Below are positions 37,642-46,333 of a DNA stretch of 64,000 bases, in pieces (the first letter of the stretch is position 1; each line of letters starts with the position of its first letter). A program made the translations under genes and the position numbers. The stretch covers positions 35,572 to 99,571 of the forward strand of contig JAENZN010000012.1 of assembly GCA_016841245.1 (NCBI GenBank). The letters are read 5' to 3'. Origin of the DNA: Syntrophomonas sp. GTDB lineage: Bacteria; Bacillota; Syntrophomonadia; Syntrophomonadales; Syntrophomonadaceae. Below the pieces are notes generated by a model. It did no database searches and was not told the DNA's origin. It saw nothing but the letters and a program-made list of their open reading frames with translations.

Positions 37642-37869
37642 ATGCTGAGAACTATTGCCCTGGTTGTTCAGGTTCTGATTGGACTCGGGCTAATTGCTAC
37701 AATACTGCTTCAATCGGGTAAAAGTGCTGGTTTATCAGGCAGCATCGCAGGTGGAAGTGAAGCCCTGTTTGGCGGGAAAAAGAAAGGGCTGGATGAATTA
37801 TTAGCTAAGGTCACAGCCTGGCTGGTTGCGGTATTTATGATCTTGACCCTGGTAATTGCCATACTATAA
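37642..37869 (+). CDS. secG: Preprotein translocase subunit SecG
   Basis: 75 residues: two helices (about 3–22 and 53–73) separated by the conserved QSGKSAGLSGSIAGGSE…FGGKKKGLDELL loop. It assists SecYE during translocation. GGAGGTG precedes the ATG. In Bacillus secG leads straight to the esterase, rnr and smpB genes; here a pyrophosphatase gene is inserted. Confidence 0.94.
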   Translation: MLRTIALVVQVLIGLGLIATILLQSGKSAGLSGSIAGGSEALFGGKKKGLDELLAKVTAWLVAVFMILTLVIAIL

Positions 37870-37919
37870 ATAATACCTTGATTTCACTTCGTTATATTAT
37901 ATAAGGAGGATTTGTTATC

Positions 37920-39905
37920 GTGTTAGAAAACCTGACAATTTATGCTCCCACAGCAGGAGCAGTTGCTCTCCTTTTTGCGGTTTATCTGGCCGGAAGGGTA
38001 AACAAAGCAGACCCTGGCAATGAAAGAATGATAGAAATAGCAGGACATATTCATGAAGGGGCCATGGCCTTTTTAAGAAGACAATATACGGCTCTGGCAG
38101 CTTTTGTAGTTTTTATATTTCTGGTACTCGGATTAGCCCTGCCCAACAACAGCTGGCAGACGGCCATCTGTTTCCTGGTAGGTGCGATATGTTCTGCTAC
38201 AGCTGGTTTTATTGGTATGAGCGTAGCTACCAAGGCCAATGTCAGGACTGCCAACGCTGCTCGGACCTCACAGAATGCTGCTCTGGGAATAGCTTTTTCC
38301 GGCGGGGCAGTAATGGGGATGGCGGTTTCTGGATTAGGCCTGTTGGGACTGGGAATACTATACATAATTTTTGGAGAACCATCGATAGTTAATGGATTTG
38401 CTCTGGGGGGCAGTTCTATAGCCTTGTTTGGCCGCGTAGGTGGTGGAATCTATACTAAAGCTGCGGATGTTGGTGCTGACCTGGTGGGTAAAGTAGAAGC
38501 AGGAATTCCCGAAGACGATCCCAGAAACCCTGCTACCATAGCTGACAATGTAGGCGACAATGTAGGAGACGTAGCCGGTATGGGAGCTGACCTGTTTGAA
38601 TCATACGTAGGCTCAATTATCTCGGCTATGACTCTGGGTGCAGTAGGAGTAGCCTTGTACGGTGTGGGAGGAATATTCCTGCCTGCAGTTATAGCTGCTG
38701 GGGGAGTATTTGCTTCCATAATTGGTACCTTTTTTGTAAGAACCAACGAAAAGACCAATCCCCTCAAAGCATTAAACGCTGGTACCTTCAGCTCAGCCGC
38801 GATTCTAATAGTGATGGCTTATTTCGCGGTCAAATATTTACTGCCAGAAGCATACTTTGGAGTATTCTGGTCCCTGGTAGCCGGTTTGGTAGCTGGAACT
38901 ATCATCGGTCTGGTCACTGAATACTATACTTCGGATGAGTATAAACCGGTTAAGGGTATAGCTAAGTCCGCTCTTACCGGACCTGCTACGGTTATCATAT
39001 CTGGATTGGGAGTAGGTATGTTTTCTACCCTTATCCCCATCCTGATTATCTGTACTGCGATTGTAACAGCATATCTGACCGGGGGCATTTACGGTATCGC
39101 CCTGGCAGCGGTTGGAATGCTGGCCACTACAGGAATGGTGGTGGCAGTTGACGCTTATGGCCCCATAGCTGATAATGCGGGTGGTATTGCCGAAATGGCT
39201 CAACTACCTCACGAGGTACGGGAAACCACTGACAGATTGGACTCGGTAGGAAACACTACCGCTGCTATAGGTAAAGGCTTTGCTATAGGTTCTGCGGCCT
39301 TAACGGCCCTGGCCCTGTTGAGCGCTTTTTCTCAGGTAGCCGGAATCGAATCCGTTAACCTGCTGAACCCCATGGTTATGGTAGGTGTTCTGATAGGTGC
39401 TATGCTGCCCTTCTTCTTCTGTGCTCTGACCATGGGAGCGGTAGGAAGAGCAGCTGCTGAAATGGTGGAAGAAGTTAGAAGACAGTTCCGGGAAATCACC
39501 GGGCTGATGGAAGGAACCGCCAAAGCTGATTATGCCCGCTGCGTAGATATCAGCACCAGATCTGCCATTAGGGAAATGGTAGTGCCAGGCCTGTTGGCAA
39601 TTATAGCACCGGTACTGGTAGGGTTGTGCCTGAAAGGTGAAGCTCTGGTCGGAATGCTGGCTGGTTCTATTGCTTCCGGGGTATGTCTGGCGATAATGCT
39701 GGCCAATGCAGGGGGAGCCTGGGACAATGCTAAGAAATATATTGAATCTGGAAATTACGGCGGAAAAGGCAGTGATGCTCATGCAGCAGGAGTAGTTGGG
39801 GATACGGTGGGTGACCCCTGTAAGGATACCGCCGGGCCTTCACTGAATATTCTGCTTAAACTTATGGCCATAGTCTCATTGGTTTTCATCGCACCACTGC
39901 TGTAA
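37920..39905 (+). CDS. hppA: Membrane-bound ion-pumping pyrophosphatase
   Basis: Couples PPi hydrolysis to proton or sodium export (or the reverse). 661 residues, about 15–16 helices. Family motifs [20 protein letters not shown] and [20 protein letters not shown] are complete, as is the C-terminal [15 protein letters not shown]. Ala in [10 protein letters not shown] rather than Lys is the published mark of the potassium-dependent group; the ion pumped cannot be read from sequence. GTG start behind AAGGAGG. Such pumps are useful where energy gain is small because they save the PPi released by acyl-CoA activation. Confidence 0.95.
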   Translation: MLENLTIYAPTAGAVALLFAVYLAGRVNKADPGNERMIEIAGHIHEGAMAFLRRQYTALAAFVVFIFLVLGLALPNNSWQTAICFLVGAICSATAGFIGMSVATKANVRTANAARTSQNAALGIAFSGGAVMGMAVSGLGLLGLGILYIIFGEPSIVNGFALGGSSIALFGRVGGGIYTKAADVGADLVGKVEAGIPEDDPRNPATIADNVGDNVGDVAGMGADLFESYVGSIISAMTLGAVGVALYGVGGIFLPAVIAAGGVFASIIGTFFVRTNEKTNPLKALNAGTFSSAAILIVMAYFAVKYLLPEAYFGVFWSLVAGLVAGTIIGLVTEYYTSDEYKPVKGIAKSALTGPATVIISGLGVGMFSTLIPILIICTAIVTAYLTGGIYGIALAAVGMLATTGMVVAVDAYGPIADNAGGIAEMAQLPHEVRETTDRLDSVGNTTAAIGKGFAIGSAALTALALLSAFSQVAGIESVNLLNPMVMVGVLIGAMLPFFFCALTMGAVGRAAAEMVEEVRRQFREITGLMEGTAKADYARCVDISTRSAIREMVVPGLLAIIAPVLVGLCLKGEALVGMLAGSIASGVCLAIMLANAGGAWDNAKKYIESGNYGGKGSDAHAAGVVGDTVGDPCKDTAGPSLNILLKLMAIVSLVFIAPLL

Positions 39906-39957
39906 ATAATATTTATACCTGAACTAATCATAGACATGGCATCTTGTCGAGAATCTA

Positions 39958-39987
39958 AAGGCAGGTAGTAAATCTACCTGCTTTTTT
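39958..39987 (+). terminator. Intrinsic terminator after hppA
   Basis: GCAGGTAG-TAAAT-CTACCTGC stem of 8 bp with T6 downstream. Confidence 0.92.
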
Positions 39988-40029
39988 GTATATAATTTTA
40001 TTAGAGAAATAATATTGGGAAGCGATAGA

Positions 40030-40803
40030 ATGAAGATTTATAATCCCCAAGCCAATCCATTTTATCTGCAAGGGGATACCGATAAGGCTTTGCTTTTTCT
40101 GCATGGTTTTACTGCTTCACCTTCAGAACTTTTGCCGACAGCAGAACTGCTGCACGACATAAATGGCTGTACGATAAGCGGCATACTCTTACCCGGTCAT
40201 GGTACTCATCCGGGCGATTTGAATACTACTACCTGGCATGACTGGTATGAAGCGGTGCAGAACGAAGGGGAAAGACTGCTGAAGGAATACCAGCACGTTT
40301 TTATCGCCGGCCTGTCTATGGGAGGACTGCTCTCCCTGCATGCCGGTATCCACCTGCAGGGATTAAAAGGGGTGGTAGCAATAAATGCCCCGGTCTTTAC
40401 CCAGTACCGAATCCTATCGGCAGCAGCTCCGGTTATGCATCATCTGGTCCCATACTTCACCAAAGGAGCCAGGAAAGAGAACGAACTGGCCCAGCAGGGC
40501 AGATTCGATTATAATTGTTATCCTGTCAAAGCATACACCAGCCTTACCCAACTCAGGAACACTATTATGAAAGAACTGGAGGAGCTCAGGCTGCCTTCGA
40601 TGTTGGTACAGTCTTTACAGGACCGGGCAGTCAGGAGCGGAAGTGTTGAATATATAAAAGAGCATCTGCTCAACAGCCGGGTCAGAATGGTAAGCTTGCC
40701 TAATTCAGGGCATATTGCTACTATGGATAAAGAGAAACATATATTGGTACATGAATTAGTGGATTTTATGGATATTGAAACGAATAGAGAACAGGGGGAT
40801 TAA
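40030..40803 (+). CDS. Carboxylesterase/lysophospholipase, alpha/beta hydrolase (Est30/YvaK type)
   Basis: 257 residues from ATG 40030 behind GGGAAG. Oxyanion motif LFLHGFTASP, nucleophile Ser in AGLSMGGLLS, acid near QSLQDRAV and His in NSGHIATMD. It corresponds in position and length to B. subtilis yvaK, between secG and rnr. Its physiological ester is unknown. Confidence 0.88.
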   Translation: MKIYNPQANPFYLQGDTDKALLFLHGFTASPSELLPTAELLHDINGCTISGILLPGHGTHPGDLNTTTWHDWYEAVQNEGERLLKEYQHVFIAGLSMGGLLSLHAGIHLQGLKGVVAINAPVFTQYRILSAAAPVMHHLVPYFTKGARKENELAQQGRFDYNCYPVKAYTSLTQLRNTIMKELEELRLPSMLVQSLQDRAVRSGSVEYIKEHLLNSRVRMVSLPNSGHIATMDKEKHILVHELVDFMDIETNREQGD

Positions 40804-40805
40804 AA

Positions 40806-41357
40806 ATGGATAGAAATGAAGCTCTGGAGCTGCTGAATCAGCATTTGAAAAGTGAAAACCTGCTCAACCATTCCCTGGCAGTTGAAGCCATCATGAGAGG
40901 AATTGCCGAGAAAATGGGGGGAGATGTGGACAAATTTGGCCTGGCCGGGCTTTTACACGATATTGATTATGATTTTACTGCCGACGATTTTCACCGCCAT
41001 TCACTTATGGGGGCTGAGATATTGAGCGAAAATGGTCTGCCCGAGGATATCGTATACGCAGTCAAAGTACATAATGAGGTTCACGGACTGGAAAGGAAGA
41101 GCCTGCTTGATCATGCATTGTATGCAGCTGACCCGGTCAGCGGTTTTATTACTGCGGCTGCACTGGTGAGACCGGATAAAAAACTGGAGGAAGTACAGCT
41201 GAAATCATTAAAAAAACGCTTTAAAGAAAAGGCTTTTGCTAAAGGTGCCAGCCGAGAACAGATGCAGACCTGCAGTGAGTTGGGCCTGGAACTGGAAGAA
41301 TTTCTGGATCTGGGTCTGCAGAGCATGAAAAAAATTGCTGCCGATATAGGTTTGTAG
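40806..41357 (+). CDS. HD-domain hydrolase
   Basis: 183 residues with the HD signature GLLHDIDYD and further ligands (His in FHRHS, Asp in YAADPVSG), a metal-dependent phosphohydrolase fold often acting on nucleotides. Two bases after the esterase stop with GGGGG in front. No substrate can be assigned. Confidence 0.82.
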   Translation: MDRNEALELLNQHLKSENLLNHSLAVEAIMRGIAEKMGGDVDKFGLAGLLHDIDYDFTADDFHRHSLMGAEILSENGLPEDIVYAVKVHNEVHGLERKSLLDHALYAADPVSGFITAAALVRPDKKLEEVQLKSLKKRFKEKAFAKGASREQMQTCSELGLELEEFLDLGLQSMKKIAADIGL

Positions 41358-41421
41358 GTTAATCTGCAGCGGGATAAGGGAATAATATTAACAATTTCAA
41401 TCGACTGGCAAGGAGGATTTT

Positions 41422-43536
41422 ATGGTAAACAAAAATACAGTTTTGGAATATATGCGGCAGGATTCATATCACCCGCTCAGTTATACTGACTTGATGGAAG
41501 TATTCGAGATACAGGCCGAAGAAGAAGGCAAATTTGCGCGAGTACTGGGGACATTAGAAAAACAGGGTGATATAGTCAAGACCCGCAAAAAAAAGTATGG
41601 CCTGCCCGATCAAATGAACCTGGCCAAAGGAGTAATAAACTTGAGCCAGCGCGGATATGGATTCATTATCCTTGATCAGCCGGATAGTCCCGATATTTTT
41701 GTGTATGGCAGGAACTTGAACGGTGCTATGCACCATGACAAGGTCCTGGTAAGGGTGTACCAGCGCAGTAATGGAGATTCAAGGCGTCCCGAAGGTGAAG
41801 TAGTGAGAGTGATCAACCGGGCCAATAAGGAACTGGTAGGTACCTATGAACGGGGAAAACACTCGCTGCAGGTGATACCGGACGATTCCCGGCAGATATA
41901 TCCCATTACAGTGAGCCGTACCCGTAAGCTAAAAGTGAATCCCGGCGACAAAGTGCTGGTCAGCATCACTTCCTGGCCAGATAAAAAAGGGATTGCCGAG
42001 GGAAAAATCCTGGAGGTCCTGGGGAAAAAGGGCCAGCCCGGACTGGATGTGCAGGTAGTGATCAAAAAACACGGACTGGCTACCGAATTTCCCGATAGTG
42101 TACTGGAGGAAGCAGTGCAAGCTTCGGCCCAGTCAGTTTCTGAAGCGGAAACACGTAAAAGGCTGGATTTGAGAAATGTCTCCATGGTTACTATCGATGG
42201 GGAAGATGCCAAAGACCTGGACGATGCGGTATCGGTGGAAAAAATAGCAGGTGGCTACCGCCTGGGAGTACACATCGCCGATGTATCCCATTACGTGCGG
42301 GAAGACAGCAAGTTGGACAAAGAAGCCTGCAAAAGAGGAACCAGCGTTTACCTTATCAATAGAGTACTGCCCATGCTGCCACCCCAGCTGTCCAATGATA
42401 TATGCAGTCTGAATGCCAAACAGGATCGTCTGACCCTCAGCTGCATCATGGATATAGACCAGCAGGGACAAGTATTTAATTATGAGATTCGCAAGTCGGT
42501 GATAAATGTTAAGGAACGCATGACTTACACCGATGTGAATAAGATCCTGGCCGGTGAGGACGGCGCGTTGAAGGACCGTTACCGGGATTATATAGACAAC
42601 TTTTTTCTCATGAAAGAACTGGCCGATATTATTAGAGCTGAGAGAATGGCGCGAGGCATGCTGGACTTTGATTTCCCCGAATCCAAAGTGATCGTTGATG
42701 ATAACGGGGTACCTATAGAAATAAAACGCCGCGAGCAGGGTGATGGAGAAAAGCTGATCGAGGACTTCATGATAAAAGCTAATGAGACCGTAGCAGAGCA
42801 TATGTATAACCAGGAGCTGCCCATACTATATCGGGTTCACGAAAACCCGGATGAAGATGCTCTGGTTAAATTGAATCATGTGCTGGGAGTGTTCGGACAT
42901 CAGATAAAAGGTCGAAAAATTCAACCCCGTTTGTTCCAGAAAGTCTTGGAAGACATAAAAGGCCGCCCAGAGGAACAGATGATTTCCTTGATGATTTTGC
43001 GGTCTATGAAACACGCCCGCTATGTGCCCCAGGCCCTGGGCCACTTCGGCCTGGCTTCGAAATACTACTGCCACTTCACCAGTCCGATCCGGCGTTATCC
43101 GGATCTGATAGTACACCGGGTCTTAGGCCTGATGCTGGCTAATGGTATCAATGAACGAAAAAAAGTCAGTTTAATAGCCAAGATGGTGGAATACGGTGAA
43201 CATTCGACAATGCAGGAGATAAAAGCCGAAGAAGCGGAACGAGAACTGGTCAGTATTAAAAAAGCCCAGTATATGGAGCCTTTTGTAGGGGAAGAATTTA
43301 CCGGAAAAATTTCCTCCGTACTATCATTCGGGTTCTTTGTTGAACTGCCCAATACCGTAGAAGGACTGGTTCATATATCCTCTATAGCCGACGATTATTA
43401 TGTATTTAATGACCGCAACTATACATTAACAGGCAACCACAGCGGCCGAAAATTCTCCATCGGGGATGAAGTGAAAGTACAGCTGGCAAAGGTCGACGTC
43501 AACGAAGCCAAAATAGATTTCGAACTGATCCATTAG
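41422..43536 (+). CDS. rnr: Ribonuclease R
   Basis: 3'–5' exoribonuclease that degrades structured RNA and works with tmRNA/SmpB in mRNA decay. 704 residues: N-terminal winged-helix (about 1–65), cold-shock domains, RNB catalytic domain with DGEDAKDLDDAVSVE and ADVSHYVRE, and a C-terminal S1 domain (about 618–700). It lacks the long basic tail of the E. coli enzyme, like other Firmicutes copies. ATG behind AAGGAGG. In Bacillus smpB is next; here 8.5 kb intervene. Confidence 0.95.
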   Translation: MVNKNTVLEYMRQDSYHPLSYTDLMEVFEIQAEEEGKFARVLGTLEKQGDIVKTRKKKYGLPDQMNLAKGVINLSQRGYGFIILDQPDSPDIFVYGRNLNGAMHHDKVLVRVYQRSNGDSRRPEGEVVRVINRANKELVGTYERGKHSLQVIPDDSRQIYPITVSRTRKLKVNPGDKVLVSITSWPDKKGIAEGKILEVLGKKGQPGLDVQVVIKKHGLATEFPDSVLEEAVQASAQSVSEAETRKRLDLRNVSMVTIDGEDAKDLDDAVSVEKIAGGYRLGVHIADVSHYVREDSKLDKEACKRGTSVYLINRVLPMLPPQLSNDICSLNAKQDRLTLSCIMDIDQQGQVFNYEIRKSVINVKERMTYTDVNKILAGEDGALKDRYRDYIDNFFLMKELADIIRAERMARGMLDFDFPESKVIVDDNGVPIEIKRREQGDGEKLIEDFMIKANETVAEHMYNQELPILYRVHENPDEDALVKLNHVLGVFGHQIKGRKIQPRLFQKVLEDIKGRPEEQMISLMILRSMKHARYVPQALGHFGLASKYYCHFTSPIRRYPDLIVHRVLGLMLANGINERKKVSLIAKMVEYGEHSTMQEIKAEEAERELVSIKKAQYMEPFVGEEFTGKISSVLSFGFFVELPNTVEGLVHISSIADDYYVFNDRNYTLTGNHSGRKFSIGDEVKVQLAKVDVNEAKIDFELIH

Positions 43537-43836
43537 GGGCCGGAAGGTTCTTTTGTGCCTGCATCTTATTTATAACGTAGGAAACCGCTAACATTCTTTT
43601 TGTTTCCTACAGTCTATAATTTTCTGATGCTTATGACCAGCACAGCTTGAATGCTGTGGCCATCGGCCTGATGGCGATATGCTGATCAGGTGTAATGATT
43701 CTCTAATAAAGTCACCTTAAAGCATTTATTGTACAAAACCATATCATATCAGCACCGGACAAGTTGATCCAGATCCCCTGAAGGCCATCCGGTGCTCCCT
43801 TTATGAACAGAGGTCCATAAATAATTATTTTCTACA
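43537..43836 (+). other. Structured spacer between rnr and blaI-like gene
   Basis: Just after the rnr stop is a sequence resembling a decayed REP core (GGAAGGTTCTTTTG). Further on are GTAGGAAAC/GTTTCCTAC (43577–43610), CACAGC/GCTGTG followed directly by GCCATC/GATGGC (about 43648–43683), and AGCACCGGA/TCCGGTGCT (43751–43796). No gene is seen. GGCCATCGGCCTG at 43666 recurs at 49298. Confidence 0.5.
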
Positions 43837-43890
43837 TTGACAAAATGTGGTGACAAGTGTAACCTTGTTGTAAGAGGTGACAGATGTCAC
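43837..43890 (+). promoter_or_regulatory. Promoter and paired operator of the BlaI-type repressor
   Basis: TTGACA at 43837–43842, then GTGACAAGTGTAAC (43850–43863) and the palindrome GTGACAGATGTCAC (43877–43890), just before the ribosome site. Two related dyads overlapping and following a promoter are the usual layout of BlaI/MecI operators, though the word here is GTGACA…TGTCAC. Confidence 0.65.
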
Positions 43891-43907
43891 ATGAGGGAGG
43901 TTATTGT

Positions 43908-44291
43908 ATGGATGAAGCATATAAAATATCCGAGGCCGAGCTGGAAATTATGAAAATACTGTGGGAAGAAAGCCAGCCGGTTTCCACGAATATTATCTAT
44001 CAGCGGTTGAAAAACCAGCAGGGCTGGGGCCGTTCCACGGTTCGTACGCTCATTAAACGCTTGCATAAAAAGAAAGCTATTATTGAGAAGATGCTGGATG
44101 TTTATTGTTATTCATCTGCCATATCCAAGGCTGACTATATGGATGCTCAGACTAAAAGCTTCATCAAGAAGCTGTATGGCGGCAGTGTGAAAGATTTGGT
44201 GGCCTCTTTGGTGCAAAATGATGATCTTTCTCCTGAGGATATTGAGGAGCTAAAGGAATTTTTGAAGTCAGGAGGAGACAAGCATGAGTGA
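43908..44291 (+). CDS. BlaI/MecI-family repressor
   Basis: 127 residues from ATG 43908 behind GGGAGG. Winged HTH (about 5–75; ISEAELEIMKILWEESQPVS, GWGRSTVRTLIKRLHKKKAI) and the C-terminal dimerisation part (SVKDLVASLV…LSPEDIEELKEFL) where family members are cut by the partner protease. It overlaps the M56 gene by 8 bases. It should repress its own operon until the membrane partner signals. Confidence 0.9.
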   Translation: MDEAYKISEAELEIMKILWEESQPVSTNIIYQRLKNQQGWGRSTVRTLIKRLHKKKAIIEKMLDVYCYSSAISKADYMDAQTKSFIKKLYGGSVKDLVASLVQNDDLSPEDIEELKEFLKSGGDKHE

Positions 44292-46278
44292 TATATTCAA
44301 ACTGATTTTATCCTTGTCTGTATCCGGCTCGATTTTAGCCTTGATTCTCCTGGCAGCGAGACCCCTGATAAGGAAAAACTTCTCTAAATCCTGGCAGTAT
44401 TATATTTGGCTGGTGGTAATACTGCGGCTGCTCATTCCCTACTCACCGGAAACAAGCCTTGTCGGGAACCTGTTTGATCGGGTTGAGACCATCGATGTGG
44501 AACAGGTTTCTCCGCTGCCATCCCCGGAAGTGGCTGGGGCAACCGGAGGTAATATGGTGGAACCTTCCATACCGTATCAACCAATAGCAACCCCTGGGGC
44601 AGATAACGGAATTGCTGATTACACGGAATATGCCTGGTTGGTCTGGATGGCCGGTGCATTTCTGCTTTTTACCGTCAGGGTGTTCCAGTATAGAAGGTTT
44701 ACCAGCAGTATCAGAGCCGAATTGACTCCGGTGAAAGATAAAGACATCCTGGCTTTATTTCAGCAGACTGGGGATGAATTAGGAATAAAAAGGGAAATCA
44801 CCCTTTATCAAAGCAGGTTGATCCAATCTCCCCTGCTGATCGGCGGCTTAAAGGCGATCATGGTTATACCGGAAGATTACACCCAGCTTCATAGCCTCAA
44901 GTATGTATTCCGGCATGAGTATATCCACTTTAAACGCCATGATATTTTGTATAAATGGCTGGTACAGCTGACGGTCTGTATCCATTGGTTCAACCCCCTG
45001 GTTTATATTATGAGCCAGCAGATTAACAACCTGTGTGAGTTATCCTGTGATGAAGCCATATCCCGAGGATTGGATACGGCAGGAAGAATGGAATACTGTA
45101 ACGCCATCATGAGTGCTGTGTCTGCTGGTAAGGCTAACAGGAGCAATACCTTCTCTATGACACTGGGTACAGGGAAAAAGGATTTGAAGGAAAGGTTGGG
45201 CAGCATTATGACCGGAAGAGTGAAATCCCGAAAAACCATATTATCGTCCACAATATTATTAGTGGCATTGTGCTGTGCTGCTTTATTCCTGGGTGCTTGT
45301 TACAACGCGAACGACAGCCATGGAGAAAAACCCCTGGAAGAATTGAATATCAGCCATATCAATGAAATCGAAATCTCCGCTTATCCATCAGGGGAAACCA
45401 GGCTGATTAGTAACCCGGAAGATATTGCAGCAATCACCCAGGCAATGAAGAAGATTGTGACCTATGAAAAGGTTGAGCAAAATGATAATGATGGTCAGAG
45501 TATCATTTGCGAATTGACCATGTCCGATGGGTCAAGCCGGGAAATCATTGTCGGGAATTCGCTGGTAGGTATCGCTGGAACCTGGTATAAGACTCAATAT
45601 GAACCTGCTCAAGCATTGATAGACCTGTATGGACAGTTCGTCACAACTTCCGAGTCCGGCTTGCCTGATACAGACGAGAGCAGTATCGCTCTCTGGGGGG
45701 ATAGCATAGTCTTAATAGACCCCGGTCATGGTGGAACTGACCCAGGAGCAACCTTTAATGAAGAAAATATTGATCTTAATGAAAAAGACCTGAATCTTAA
45801 GCTGGCACTTATGCTCCGGGACATGCTGCAGGAATCAGGGGTCCAGGCCGAACTGACTCGCCGGGAAGACCAATTTCTCTCATTAGAAGACCGGATGAAA
45901 CTGGCAGAGGATATAAATGCGGGCTTGTTTATCAGCATTCATTTTAATTATCATCCTGATCCTACTAAACAAGGCACTATGATAATGTATAATTCCTCTA
46001 GAGGTAGTTCAGTCTACCCTATAGCCGGGCAAAAAGCAGCCCAATTGATGCAAGACCAAATACTGAAAGAGCTGGAAACAACAGATGCAGGAGTGATGGC
46101 AATGCCTGACAACATTAAATACAGCAATTTGGAAATGCCTGCCCTGATGATTGACCCTGCTTTTCTATCCAATGCCTCCGATAGAGAAATAATAATGGAT
46201 GAAGGTTTTAGTGAAAAAACCGCCCAATCTATACGAGATGGCATCTTTGCTATACTTGGATACGGCGATAACTCCTAG
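44284..46278 (+). CDS. BlaR1-like M56 protease fused to an N-acetylmuramoyl-alanine amidase domain
   Basis: 664 residues. The N-terminal M56 part has helices near 8–25, 38–52 and 117–133, the zinc motif HEYIH (211–215) and CELSCDEA (251–258). A further helix (about 318–337) ends at a Cys. Residues ~350–455 form a small extracytoplasmic domain of unknown type. Residues ~474–660 are an Amidase_3 domain: DPGHGGTDPGA (His 482), the second ligand Glu in LNEKDLNLK and His in FISIHFN are present. The catalytic Glu near the end is Asp (PALMIDPAFLSN, about 624), so activity is doubtful. In BlaR1 this place is held by a penicillin-sensing domain; here the sensor may bind peptidoglycan fragments instead. 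It is paired with a BlaI-type repressor. Confidence 0.88.
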   Translation: MSDIFKLILSLSVSGSILALILLAARPLIRKNFSKSWQYYIWLVVILRLLIPYSPETSLVGNLFDRVETIDVEQVSPLPSPEVAGATGGNMVEPSIPYQPIATPGADNGIADYTEYAWLVWMAGAFLLFTVRVFQYRRFTSSIRAELTPVKDKDILALFQQTGDELGIKREITLYQSRLIQSPLLIGGLKAIMVIPEDYTQLHSLKYVFRHEYIHFKRHDILYKWLVQLTVCIHWFNPLVYIMSQQINNLCELSCDEAISRGLDTAGRMEYCNAIMSAVSAGKANRSNTFSMTLGTGKKDLKERLGSIMTGRVKSRKTILSSTILLVALCCAALFLGACYNANDSHGEKPLEELNISHINEIEISAYPSGETRLISNPEDIAAITQAMKKIVTYEKVEQNDNDGQSIICELTMSDGSSREIIVGNSLVGIAGTWYKTQYEPAQALIDLYGQFVTTSESGLPDTDESSIALWGDSIVLIDPGHGGTDPGATFNEENIDLNEKDLNLKLALMLRDMLQESGVQAELTRREDQFLSLEDRMKLAEDINAGLFISIHFNYHPDPTKQGTMIMYNSSRGSSVYPIAGQKAAQLMQDQILKELETTDAGVMAMPDNIKYSNLEMPALMIDPAFLSNASDREIIMDEGFSEKTAQSIRDGIFAILGYGDNS

Positions 46279-46333
46279 TCCTGCCCTGAGCAGCTGATCT
46301 AAATGGGGAGCAAAACGTCTCCCTGTTTTAATC

